The notes: generated by a model not told the origin, from the letters alone. Shown: positions 1 through 8,699, numbered from the stretch's first letter. The stretch is 23,524 nt of DNA from an uncultured Rubrivivax sp. (GCA_937975735.1 CALJUI010000407.1:1-23524), one strand, 5' to 3'. A program made the numbers and translations.

Positions 1-406
1 CGCCGTAGGGCTTGTCGTAGCCGCTCTTCTCCATCGCCCGCACCGCGACCGCGCCGGGGCCGGCGGCGTCGGCCAGCGCCGAGCCGCGGACGCCGGCGAA
101 CATCATCGAGGTCACCACGTTCACGTGGCCCATGCCGCCGCGGATGTGGCCGACGATCGAGTTCGAGAAGCGCAGCAGCGCGGTCGTGATGCCGCTGGCC
201 GTCATCAGGTCGGCCGCGAGGATGAAGAACGGCACCGCCATCAGCGGGAAGGAGTTGATGCCGTCGAACAGCCGCTGCGGCACCGACAGCAGCGACAGCT
301 TGCCGTCGACCACGAGGGCGAGCATTCCCGCACCGCCCATCGCGAAGGCGATCGGCAGCCCGATCACCAGGCCGAGCGCGAAGACGGCGAACAGCGTCGC
401 GGTCAT
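1..406 (-). CDS. dctM: TRAP transporter large permease DctM (N-terminal part; cut by window edge)
   Basis: Large membrane subunit of a tripartite ATP-independent periplasmic (TRAP) transporter, the ion-coupled channel in the inner membrane. Only the first 135 codons are present and the gene runs off the left end. The N-terminus begins MTATLFAVFALGLVIGLPIA and continues with hydrophobic segments. The central stretch reads as MAVPFFILAADLM followed by GMGHVNVVTSMMFAGVRGSALAD, which is typical DctM sequence, including the motif normally seen as MFAGISGSAVAD. The ATG overlaps the dctQ stop by four bases (ATGA), so the two are translationally coupled. The substrate cannot be told from this part. 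The periplasmic binding protein DctP is not in the window and may lie further left. Confidence 0.9.
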   Translation of the reverse strand, partial: MTATLFAVFALGLVIGLPIAFAMGGAGMLALVVDGKLSLLSVPQRLFDGINSFPLMAVPFFILAADLMTASGITTALLRFSNSIVGHIRGGMGHVNVVTSMMFAGVRGSALADAAGPGAVAVRAMEKSGYDKPYG

Positions 407-984
407 CGTCCGGCCTCCGCGCCACGCACGCCGGGGCCGGCGACGCCGTCGTCGTGCTCGCCCCCGGGCTCCTCGATGGCGTCGAACTCGCGCGCGACGA
501 AGCGGCGCCAGAACAGCAGCAGGTGCAGCAGCATGCCGGCGGCGCCGACCGGGACGGCGAGGTAGGGAAGGCCGGTCGGCCAGCCCATCACCGGCGTCTC
601 CTGGTTCCAGGTGAAGGCGGCGATCTGCGCGCCGAGCACGACCAGCGCGGCGAGGAACAGCGCGATGCCGAGCGCGATGACGTGGCGCAGCATCTGCCGC
701 AACGCTGCCGGCATCAGGTCCTGCAGCGTGTCGACGGCGACGTGGCGCGCCTCGCGCAGCGCCAGTCCCGCCCCCAGGTAGGCAACCCAGATCATCTGGT
801 ACTGGGTCAGCTCCTCGACCCAGATGATCGAATGGTTGAAGACGTAGCGCGACACGACGTTGGCGAACACCAGCACCGCCATCGACGCCATCAGCGCGAT
901 CACCGCGATGCGGTTCAGGCGCACGAGCCAGCGCTCCGCGCGGTCGAGGGCCTCGTGGCGAGGCATGGCGGGGGTCGCGCTCAT
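403..984 (-). CDS. dctQ: TRAP transporter small permease DctQ
   Basis: Small four-helix membrane subunit of a TRAP transporter, 193 residues. Hydrophobic helices lie at about residues 25-50, 60-78, 100-125 and 140-160. The segment FANVVSRYVFNHSIIWVEEL followed by YQMIWVAYLGAGLALRE is the family signature (N-x-x-x-R-Y-x-F, then W-x-E-E). The last 30 residues form a charged tail not needed by the family. It is followed by dctM with a 4-bp overlap, as in most TRAP operons. The start at 984 has no clear Shine-Dalgarno; an in-frame ATG at 966 is an alternative. It is divergent from the GntR regulator, which probably controls it. Confidence 0.92.
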   Translation of the reverse strand: MSATPAMPRHEALDRAERWLVRLNRIAVIALMASMAVLVFANVVSRYVFNHSIIWVEELTQYQMIWVAYLGAGLALREARHVAVDTLQDLMPAALRQMLRHVIALGIALFLAALVVLGAQIAAFTWNQETPVMGWPTGLPYLAVPVGAAGMLLHLLLFWRRFVAREFDAIEEPGGEHDDGVAGPGVRGAEAGR

Positions 985-1109
985 GGTGGGGTAAGGCCTT
1001 CGAGGCTGGCGATAGGCATGGGGACGGAGTGTGCCAACTGATATCTCAGATCTGCTATAGTAGTTTCCCGGATGGAATCAGGCCCGACATCGCGGGAGCA
1101 TTGTTCGCC
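985..1109. promoter_or_regulatory. Divergent dctQ / GntR regulatory region with AT-rich operator-like core
   Basis: This intergenic region contains a local AT-rich core at about 1036-1065 in otherwise very GC-rich DNA. It holds an interrupted repeat CTGA-TATC-TCAG (1038-1049), an overlapping 8-bp palindrome CAGATCTG (1047-1054), and TATAGT (1056-1061), a good -10-like hexamer for the plus-strand regulator. No convincing -35 is visible. FCD-type GntR regulators commonly bind short palindromes beside their own gene, so this is the likely operator. That assignment is inference. Confidence 0.45.
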
Positions 1110-1781
1110 GTGACTGCGCCCTTGCGACTCGAACGCCCCCAGCTGCTGACCGATATGGCCTACGAGCGCATCCGCGCGGCGATCGTGGATGGCACCTTCG
1201 GGCTCGGCGAACAGATGTCGGAGGCCCAGCTGGCGCAACGCCTGGGCGTCAGCAAGACGCCAGTGCGCGAGGCCCTGTTGCGCTTGAAGGCCGACGGCCT
1301 GGTGCAGGTGCATCCGCAGCGAGGGTCCTATGTCTTCCGCCTGGGCGCCGACGAGGTCGGGCAGCTGTGTCGCTACCGCGCGACGATCGAGTCCGCCGCG
1401 CTGCGCGAGTCGGTGGCCGCCGGTGAAGGTCCGGCGATCGCGCGCGACCTGGCTGCGCTGGTCGACGACATGCGCGACGCCGAGCGCCGCGGCGACCTGA
1501 AGGCGCTGGCCGCGCTGGACATGGACTTCCACTGGCAGTTCTTCGCACGCTGCCCGAACGCCTATCTCGTCGCTGGCTACCAGGTCGTTCGTTGGCAGCT
1601 GGTCGCGATGCGCCACCGGGCGCCGATCGACAACGCGGTGGATAGCCACCAGGTGCTGGTGGACGCGGTCGCGTCGGGCGATGCCGATGCCGCCGTCGGC
1701 CTGCTGGTGGAGCACGTGCTCGAGAACGAGCCGCGCTACAGCGACGCCAGCGCACGTTCGACCGAAGAGAAGGTCGGCTGA
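1110..1781 (+). CDS. GntR-family transcriptional regulator, FCD subfamily
   Basis: DNA-binding regulator, 223 residues from the GTG at 1110. The N-terminal winged helix-turn-helix contains AYERIRAAIVDG and then SEAQLAQRLGVSKTPVREAL, the GntR signature. The C-terminal part is an FCD ligand-binding domain, with DMDFHWQFF and a later histidine in VDSHQVLVDAV as likely metal and ligand contacts. The open frame extends back to a GTG at 1029. That start would lie upstream of the -10-like TATAGT and inside the operator-like region, so I prefer 1110. It is divergent from the TRAP permease genes and probably responds to the transported acid or a metabolite of it. The ligand is unknown. Confidence 0.88.
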   Translation: MTAPLRLERPQLLTDMAYERIRAAIVDGTFGLGEQMSEAQLAQRLGVSKTPVREALLRLKADGLVQVHPQRGSYVFRLGADEVGQLCRYRATIESAALRESVAAGEGPAIARDLAALVDDMRDAERRGDLKALAALDMDFHWQFFARCPNAYLVAGYQVVRWQLVAMRHRAPIDNAVDSHQVLVDAVASGDADAAVGLLVEHVLENEPRYSDASARSTEEKVG

Positions 1782-1788
1782 GCCCGCC

Positions 1789-2703
1789 CTAGCGCCGGCT
1801 CGACACCACGATCCCCGCGACGATCAGCGCGAAGGCCAGCGCGTGGTGCAGCCGCGGCACCTCGCCGAGCAGCGCCGCGGACATCAGCGTCGCGAACAGC
1901 GGCGTCAGGTTGGCGAAGAACGACGCGGTGGCCGGTCCGGCCGCGGCGACGCCGACGCCCCAGCAGCGGTAAGCCAGCACCGACGGGCCGAGCGCGATGA
2001 AGGCCAGCGCCGCCCAGTGCCAGGCCGTCCAGACCTGCTCGCCGGGCGTCACCGTCGCCTCGATCCCGGTGGCGGCACCCGACCAGAGCAGCCCGAACAG
2101 CACCTGCACGAACAGGAACTCGGCCCAGGTCCAGTTCGGGCGGGTCTCGGGACGCAGCGACGGGTGCGGCCGCGCCAGCATCCAGCTGTAGGTCGACCAC
2201 GACAGCGCGGCGAGCAGCATCCACAGGTCGCCAGGGACGAAGCGCAGGTTCAGCAGCTGGCGCGGGTCGCCCTGCACCAGCACGACCAGCACCCCGAGCG
2301 TCGACAGCGCGGCGCCCAGCCACTGGGCGCGACCGGGATGTTCGCGGTAGCCGACGATGCCGATCAGCAGCATCCACACCGGCGTGCTCGAGGCGATCAG
2401 CGTCACGTTGATCGGCGTGGAGGTCTGCAGCGCCAGGTACTGCAGCGAGTTGTAGGCGCCGACGCCGAGCCCGCCGAGCAGCAGCAGCGGCCGCCAGCGC
2501 GCGCGCAGCTCGGAACGGCGTTCGGCGGTCGCGATGCTGCGCCAGGCCAGCGGCAGCAGGATCAGCCCGGCGGCCAGCCAGCGCAGCGTGTTCAGCCGCA
2601 TCGGCGGCACGCTGTCGGCAAGCAGGCGGCCGACGACGGCGTTGCCGGCCCACATCAGCGGCGGCACCAGCAGCAGCAGGGAGATGCGCGCACTCAGGCG
2701 CAT
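1789..2703 (-). CDS. EamA/DMT-family membrane transporter
   Basis: Drug/metabolite transporter superfamily permease of 304 residues, with two EamA repeats and about ten hydrophobic segments. The N-terminal repeat starts SLLLLVPPLMWAGNAVVGRL and contains the typical LNTLRWLAAGLILLPLA. The second repeat includes FANLTPLFATLMSAALLGE, the usual end-of-repeat pattern with a glutamate. The start at 2703 lies inside the last codons of the DUF2007 gene (10-bp overlap), so the two are probably translationally coupled. A much longer open frame upstream overlaps DUF2007 and is not real. The substrate is unknown; amino acids or other small metabolites are typical for the family. It is convergent with the GntR gene, 7 bp away. 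Confidence 0.9.
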   Translation of the reverse strand: MRLSARISLLLLVPPLMWAGNAVVGRLLADSVPPMRLNTLRWLAAGLILLPLAWRSIATAERRSELRARWRPLLLLGGLGVGAYNSLQYLALQTSTPINVTLIASSTPVWMLLIGIVGYREHPGRAQWLGAALSTLGVLVVLVQGDPRQLLNLRFVPGDLWMLLAALSWSTYSWMLARPHPSLRPETRPNWTWAEFLFVQVLFGLLWSGAATGIEATVTPGEQVWTAWHWAALAFIALGPSVLAYRCWGVGVAAAGPATASFFANLTPLFATLMSAALLGEVPRLHHALAFALIVAGIVVSSRR

Positions 2704-3002
2704 GGCATGTCGGCGCCGCAGTTCCAGCATTGCTCGAACGGGCCCTCGATCGACTCGCCGCAGCCGCGGCAGAGCCAGCGCCGCGTCGGCAGGTGGCGCA
2801 ACTCGTGCAGCAGGCTTCGCGCGCGTTCGAGCTGGTCGTCGTCCGTGACCCAGACCTCGGGCAGCGCCTGGTCGGGCGGGATCTCGCCGGCGATGCCGCT
2901 GGCATAGGCGCGCTGCACGGTGGCATCGATGCCGCCCTGGGCCAGCAGGTCGACCCACAGCGTCGCGAGCGCCACGTTGGGCGCCTGGATCAGGCGTTGC
3001 AT
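2694..3002 (-). CDS. DUF2007 domain protein with C-terminal zinc ribbon
   Basis: Small protein of 102 residues. The N-terminal DUF2007-type domain starts MQRLIQAPNVALATLWVDLL and has the pattern of a small alpha/beta domain, annotated in some databases as a putative signal-transducing protein. The C-terminus carries two CxxC pairs (CRGC and CWNC) within CGESIEGPFEQCWNCG, a zinc-ribbon signature. The start was chosen at ATG 3002, because the longer open frame adds sequence without family character. It overlaps the EamA transporter gene by 10 bp. The molecular role of the family is not established. Confidence 0.85.
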   Translation of the reverse strand: MQRLIQAPNVALATLWVDLLAQGGIDATVQRAYASGIAGEIPPDQALPEVWVTDDDQLERARSLLHELRHLPTRRWLCRGCGESIEGPFEQCWNCGADMPCA

Positions 3003-3076
3003 GGCGCGATGGTGCCATGCGCGGGTGCCGAGGCCGGATGTCGTAACCTCAGGGTTTGACGTTTCAGGAGAACAAG

Positions 3077-4060
3077 ATGGCCAAGGCAATCCAGATCCAT
3101 GCGTACGGCGGCCCCGAGCAGATGAAGCTCGTCGAGGTCGAGGTGGGCGAACCGGGGCCCGGCGAGGTGCGCGTTCGCCACATGGCCTGCGGCCTGAACT
3201 TCATCGACGTCTATCAGCGCACCGGCCTGTATCAGAACCCGCTGCCGCTGACCCTGGGCATGGAGGCGGCCGGCGTCGTCGAGGCGGTCGGCGCCGACGT
3301 GATGCACCTGAAGATCGGCGACCGTGTCGCCTATGCGAGCAATCCGCCGGGCAGCTATTCCGAGATGCGCGTGATGCCGGCCAAGACCGTCGTGGTGCTG
3401 CCCGACGGCATCGACTTCGAGACCGGCGCGGCGATGATGCTCAAGGGCCTGACCGCACAGTACCTGCTGAAGAAGACGCTGCCGGTCGAGGGCCTGCAGC
3501 CGGGCGACCACGTGCTGTTCCACGCCGCGGCGGGCGGCGTCGGCCTGATCGCCTGCCAGTGGGCCAAGGCGCTCGGCCTGCAGCTGATCGGCACCGCCGG
3601 TGGCGCTGCGAAGTGCAAGCTGGCCAAGGAGCATGGCGCGGCGCACGTGATCGACTACACCAAGGAGGACTTCGCCGCGCGCGTCAAGGAGATCACCGGC
3701 GGCAAGGGCGTCAAGGTGGTCTACGACTCGATCGGCAAGGACACCTTCGAGAAGAGCCTCGAGTGCCTGCGGCCCTTCGGCCTGATGGCGACCTTCGGCA
3801 ACGCGTCCGGGCCGGTACCGCCCTTCGCGCCGGCGATGCTGGCGGCCAAGGGGTCGCTGTACCTGACGCGGCAGACACTGTTCACGCACCTGGCCACGCG
3901 CGAGTCGACGCAGAAGATGGCCGACCAGCTGTTCGAGGTGGTGGAGTCGGGCGCGGTGAAGATCCGCATCGACCAGCGCTTCCCGCTCGCCGAGGTCGCG
4001 AAGGCGCACCAGGCGCTGGAGGCGCGCAAGACGACCGGGTCGACGGTGCTGCTGCCCTGA
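3077..4060 (+). CDS. NADPH:quinone oxidoreductase, zinc-independent MDR family
   Basis: Medium-chain dehydrogenase/reductase of the quinone oxidoreductase (QOR) type, 327 residues, presumably cytosolic and NADPH-dependent. The catalytic N-terminal domain starts AIQIHAYGGPEQMKLVEVEV and contains the family segment CGLNFIDVYQRTGLY. The Rossmann motif AAAGGVGLIACQWAK lies near residues 149-163. The zinc-binding cysteines of true alcohol dehydrogenases are missing, as expected for QOR. The ATG at 3077 is preceded by AGGAG six bases upstream and is preferred over an upstream TTG. It ends 3 bp from the convergent lipoprotein gene. It probably reduces quinones or activated alkenes; the substrate is not visible. 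Confidence 0.93.
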   Translation: MAKAIQIHAYGGPEQMKLVEVEVGEPGPGEVRVRHMACGLNFIDVYQRTGLYQNPLPLTLGMEAAGVVEAVGADVMHLKIGDRVAYASNPPGSYSEMRVMPAKTVVVLPDGIDFETGAAMMLKGLTAQYLLKKTLPVEGLQPGDHVLFHAAAGGVGLIACQWAKALGLQLIGTAGGAAKCKLAKEHGAAHVIDYTKEDFAARVKEITGGKGVKVVYDSIGKDTFEKSLECLRPFGLMATFGNASGPVPPFAPAMLAAKGSLYLTRQTLFTHLATRESTQKMADQLFEVVESGAVKIRIDQRFPLAEVAKAHQALEARKTTGSTVLLP

Positions 4061-4063
4061 GCG

Positions 4064-4630
4064 CTACTCGTTGCCGCGCATGTCGGCCAGCATCCGGTGC
4101 ATCAGCGCGAAGAAGCGGTCGTAGAACCGGCCGGCGGGGATCGTCTCCGCCCCGACCTTGACCAGCGAGTCCTCGCTCGACGACAGCGGCAGCGAGATCG
4201 AGCCGACGCCGCCCAGGCCGACGCTGGTGTTGGTGGACGACTTCTTGATCACGTAGCGGTCCTGCTGCGCCGAGACGAAGGCGGTGGCTGGCACGCCGGC
4301 GCCGCCTTCGGGGACGCAGACCACCGTGAAGCTGATCTCCAGGTGCACCTCGTCCTTCGGCTGGAAGCGCTTGGCGCCCTTGACCGAGTCGACGTGGGCC
4401 GACGTGATCACGTAGCCCTGGCTCAGCAGCGCGCGGCGGGCCGCCTCGCAGGTGTCGGCGACGCTGGCGTCGAACAGGCGCGAGTGCGTCTCGTCCTGCT
4501 CGAAGCGCTCGGACTGGTAGACCGAGGGGACGGGCCGGCTCGGGCCGCCCGGCGACGTGCCGCAACCGGCGACCGCGGCGGCGAGCACGAGGATCGAAGT
4601 GCAGAGGAGTGCGGTTCGGCCGAGGAGCAT
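4064..4630 (-). CDS. DUF2242 family lipoprotein
   Basis: Predicted lipoprotein of 188 residues. A signal sequence (residues 1-22) ends in a lipobox with AVAGC, so Cys23 would be lipidated. Residue +2 is Gly, not Asp, which suggests outer-membrane sorting by the E. coli rule. The mature part begins with a Pro/Ser-rich linker followed by a compact domain with SERFEQDETHSRLFDAS and CEAARRALLSQGYVI, matching what I recall of DUF2242 proteins in betaproteobacteria. Their function is unknown. The gene is convergent with the quinone oxidoreductase gene, 3 bp away, and there is no evident operon partner. Confidence 0.82.
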   Translation of the reverse strand: MLLGRTALLCTSILVLAAAVAGCGTSPGGPSRPVPSVYQSERFEQDETHSRLFDASVADTCEAARRALLSQGYVITSAHVDSVKGAKRFQPKDEVHLEISFTVVCVPEGGAGVPATAFVSAQQDRYVIKKSSTNTSVGLGGVGSISLPLSSSEDSLVKVGAETIPAGRFYDRFFALMHRMLADMRGNE

Positions 4631-4963
4631 GTGCTGCCGTGCTGAAGCTGGGCTCGCCCCCGGATCATCGGCGGGCGAAGAAAAGGGCCCCGCAGTTGGC
4701 AGCTACGAGGCCCTCCGATTCGGGCGGTGGAGAGGACGCGGATGATCGACCCGCTCCGTCTTCACTGAAAGGCCGATGTGCTCGGCGCCGACATTGTGCA
4801 TCAGTTCCGTGCCTCGAGGCGGAGGGCAGGGCGGCGCCCCACGGCAAGGTCCGGGCCCGCTGGCTGGCGTGTCGTCGCCGAGCATCAGGCGCCTGGCCGT
4901 CCGGCAGGTCGAACCCGGTCGGCGCCGTGACACCGAGCCACCGACAACTGGGCACCGCAGGTT
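4631..4963. other. 333-bp region without a supported gene
   Basis: This lies between the lipoprotein gene start and the acyl-CoA dehydrogenase stop. The left part carries a strong minus-strand terminator (4677-4714) and, beyond it, presumably the lipoprotein promoter, which I could not define. A 32-residue minus-strand frame beginning MHNVGAEHIGLSVK ends inside the terminator loop. Its codon use is only mildly coding-like and its ribosome site is poor, so I do not call it. The rest would be a 3' untranslated region of roughly 250 nt, or could hide a small RNA. I see no recognisable structure there. Confidence 0.5.
4677..4714 (-). terminator. Rho-independent terminator of the fcs / acyl-CoA dehydrogenase unit
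   Basis: On the minus strand, AGGGCCTCG pairs with CGGGGCCCT (9 bp, one G-T wobble) around a 13-nt loop, followed directly by TTTTCTTC. This is a strong intrinsic terminator for transcripts coming from the acyl-CoA dehydrogenase side. There is no T-run in the plus direction. It lies about 250 bp beyond the dehydrogenase stop codon. Confidence 0.8.
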
Positions 4964-6706
<1,743 letters not shown>

Positions 6707-6718
6707 GTCAGGTCGCTT

Positions 6719-6862
6719 TCACAGGACCTTCAGGTCCTCGGGAAACGCGGTCGCCCGCAGGCGATCCGCGTCGTCCTTGTCGCGCCGCAAGAAGACGAGT
6801 CCCTCGAGGGGGCCACGGTCTCGGTGGGATCGGCGGACGGATTCACGGGCAGATGACGCCAT
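6719..6862 (-). CDS. Possible small ORF or gene remnant between fcs and the acyl-CoA dehydrogenase
   Basis: A 47-residue frame starts at an ATG inside the last codons of the feruloyl-CoA synthase gene and stops 12 bp before the acyl-CoA dehydrogenase ATG. From residue 17 onward (GPLEGLVFLRRDKDDADRLR and on to AFPEDLKVL) almost every codon ends in G or C, like real genes here. The first 16 codons do not. I do not recognise it. It could be a small co-translated protein, the tail of a lost gene, or chance. It ends in a 16-bp palindrome. Confidence 0.3.
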   Translation of the reverse strand: MASSARESVRRSHRDRGPLEGLVFLRRDKDDADRLRATAFPEDLKVL

Positions 6863-8636
6863 CGCCGCCGGCATACAGCCGGGCGACGGCCTCGGCGCGA
6901 CGGCGCAGCACGGCGCCCTGATTGATGTAGCCCTTGTCGGTGATCTCGCCGGCGTCGGCGCTGGGCGGTTCGGCGAGCACCAAAGCCCTTGCCGGCACCT
7001 GCGACGAGCCGCCGCCGCCGGCCTTCATCGTGCGCAGCGCCTCGGCGATGTGGCCGGCCAGCTCGCCGGCAGGGAGCGCAGCGGCCGCCGGCGACGGGAA
7101 GACGAGCACGCCGACCTCGTCGCGGTCGTGTCCGGTGACCACGACGTCCTGCGCCAGCGGCGACAGGGCGGAAACGACGCGGACCCGCAGGGTGCCGACG
7201 CTGACCCAGGTGCCGGTGGTGAGCTTGAAGTCCTCGGCAACGCGGCCGTTGAAGACCACGCCCTGGGATGGATCGGCCTCGTCGGCCAGATAGCCCGCAT
7301 CGCCGATGCGGTAGTAGCCCTCGTCGTCGAAGGCCTGCGCCGTCAGCTCCGGCGCGTCGCGGTAGCCGGGGAAGATGCTGACGCCGCGCACGCGCATCTC
7401 GAGCTTCTCGCCATTGGGCAGGAGCTTGAGTTCCAGCCCCGGCAGCGGCAGGCCGATGACGCCGGCCCGGTCGAGCTTCCAGTGCGCGCTGGTGATCGCC
7501 GGCGAGGTTTCGGTCGAGCCCCAGGAGGTGGTCAGCCAGACCTCTTCGCCGCGCACGCGACGCGCCAGCGCCTGCAGCCGCTCCCAGGTCGCCTGCGGCA
7601 GCGCCGCGCCGGCGTAGAAGACCACGCGCAGCCGCTCGAAGAAGCGCTTTGCGAGCTCCGCGTCCGCCTCCAGGAAGGGCAGCAGCATGTCCAGGCCGCG
7701 CGGCACGTTGAAGTAGACCGTCGGCTGCACCTCGGCGAGGTTGCGGACCGACTTCTCGATCAGCCCCGGCGCGGGCCGGCCCTCGTCGATCACGAGCTGG
7801 CCGCCGTTGCGCAGCACCATGTTCAGGTTGTGGTTGCCGCCGAAGGTGTGGCTCCAAGGCAGCCAGTCGACCAGCACCGGCTTCTCGTGGTCGAGGAAGC
7901 GCCAGACCTGGCCGATCATCTGCTGGTTGGCGCACAGCATGCGGTGCGTGTTGATCACCACCTTGGGGTGGCCGGTCGAGCCCGACGTCAGCAGGTACTT
8001 GGCGTGGGTGTCCGGCGTGACCGCCTCGAACGCCTCCATCACGCCGGGCCCCTCGTCCGACGCCGACAGCCGCGCGAAGTCCAGAGCGCCCGGGTGGGTC
8101 TGCGCCCCCTGGCTGAAGACCGTCACCGCATCGAGGCCCGCGCTGGCGATCGCCGGGCCGTAGACGACGGCGTCCGACGCGTAGACCAGGGCCGGGCCGA
8201 GCGTGTTCAGGATGCCGTGGATCTTCGTGTGATCCTTCGTCAGCCGGCAGTAGGCGCTCGAGACGGTGCACACCGCTCGGCCGACATGCATCGCTGCCAG
8301 CATCAGCAGCAGGTGGTTCAGCGCGTTGTCCGACAGCACGACCACCGGCGCCTGGGCTTTGAGCTTCAGATCCAGCAGGCCCTGCGCGATGCGGCCGACC
8401 TGCGCCCGCGTCTCGGCCCAGGTCAGGCGGCACCAGCCGCCGTCCGGCGTGCGCTCGGCGAACGCGGGCGCGTCCGGCGTCTCGGCCGCCCAGCGCTCCA
8501 GCCACTCGCCGACGCAGCGCGCGCAGGGCCGCAGCGGCTCCGGCGACCGCAGCACGAAGCTGCCGTCGTCGAAGCCCACGCGCACCGTGCGCGGCGGGGC
8601 CAGCATCGTGGGGTCGTCGAACATGTCACGGGCCAT
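6843..8636 (-). CDS. fcs: Feruloyl-CoA synthase (ANL-family acid:CoA ligase)
   Basis: ATP-dependent acid:CoA ligase of 597 residues that makes aryl-CoA thioesters, most likely from ferulate or related hydroxycinnamates. ANL motifs in order: A3 YLLTSGSTGHPK (214-225), A5 SWGSTETSP (371-379), A7 YRIGDAGYL (442-450), A8 GRVAEDFKLTTGTW (464-477) and the A10-like lysine in GEITDKGYINQ (Lys568). The EDFKL-TGTWV-VG-LR version of A8 is characteristic of feruloyl-CoA synthases. The ATG at 8636 has GGAGG eight bases upstream; the frame is open much further upstream but that part is not family sequence. No feruloyl-CoA hydratase-lyase or vanillin dehydrogenase lies nearby; the partner gene is an acyl-CoA dehydrogenase. 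Substrate specificity is inferred. Confidence 0.87.
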   Translation of the reverse strand: MARDMFDDPTMLAPPRTVRVGFDDGSFVLRSPEPLRPCARCVGEWLERWAAETPDAPAFAERTPDGGWCRLTWAETRAQVGRIAQGLLDLKLKAQAPVVVLSDNALNHLLLMLAAMHVGRAVCTVSSAYCRLTKDHTKIHGILNTLGPALVYASDAVVYGPAIASAGLDAVTVFSQGAQTHPGALDFARLSASDEGPGVMEAFEAVTPDTHAKYLLTSGSTGHPKVVINTHRMLCANQQMIGQVWRFLDHEKPVLVDWLPWSHTFGGNHNLNMVLRNGGQLVIDEGRPAPGLIEKSVRNLAEVQPTVYFNVPRGLDMLLPFLEADAELAKRFFERLRVVFYAGAALPQATWERLQALARRVRGEEVWLTTSWGSTETSPAITSAHWKLDRAGVIGLPLPGLELKLLPNGEKLEMRVRGVSIFPGYRDAPELTAQAFDDEGYYRIGDAGYLADEADPSQGVVFNGRVAEDFKLTTGTWVSVGTLRVRVVSALSPLAQDVVVTGHDRDEVGVLVFPSPAAAALPAGELAGHIAEALRTMKAGGGGSSQVPARALVLAEPPSADAGEITDKGYINQGAVLRRRAEAVARLYAGGDGVICP

Positions 8637-8648
8637 CGTCGAAACCTC

Positions 8649-8664
8649 CATACACATGTGTATG
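8649..8664. promoter_or_regulatory. 16-bp perfect palindrome, probable MarR/HpaR operator of fcs
   Basis: CATACACATGTGTATG is a perfect inverted repeat located 13-28 bp upstream of the fcs start codon, just before its ribosome site. Its core (CACATGT) is the same as in the two elements between hpaR and hpaG1 (9411-9422 and 9435-9446). MarR-family repressors bind palindromes of this size. Binding here would block transcription or early elongation of fcs. The assignment to HpaR is inference. Confidence 0.6.
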
Positions 8665-8699
8665 TGATCCGCGTTGCATCGTAGCGGCGACGGATCACA
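8663..8699. promoter_or_regulatory. Long-spaced inverted repeat around a possible fcs -10 box
   Basis: TGTGATCCG (8663-8671) and CGGATCACA (8691-8699) are perfect inverted 9-mers separated by 19 bp. Between them, on the minus strand, lies TACGAT (8679-8684), a possible -10 box for fcs, with TTCACT 15 bp further upstream as a weak -35. It could be a second operator or could form a hairpin. The regulator is unknown. Confidence 0.4.

Noticed and set aside
1780..1801. GAGCC/GGCTC stem as a bidirectional terminator between the GntR and EamA genes.
   Set aside because: Only five pairs, a large GC-rich loop and no T-run on either side.
4725..4752. Similarity to the 3' end of tRNA-Ala (CGGTGGAGAGGA shared, then GGAT and ATCGA), suggesting a tRNA or tRNA remnant on the minus strand.
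   Set aside because: No acceptor partner, D arm or anticodon arm can be folded upstream; the T-arm-like part lacks the standard seven-base loop. A 12-bp match alone is not enough to call an attachment site or remnant.
4703..4798. Minus-strand frame beginning MHNVGAEHIGLSVK as a small protein.
   Set aside because: Mediocre third-position GC, poor ribosome site, and its stop falls inside the terminator hairpin.
8621..8626. ACATGT core just inside fcs as another HpaR site.
   Set aside because: It lies within codons for residues 4-5 of the protein and shows no flanking palindrome.
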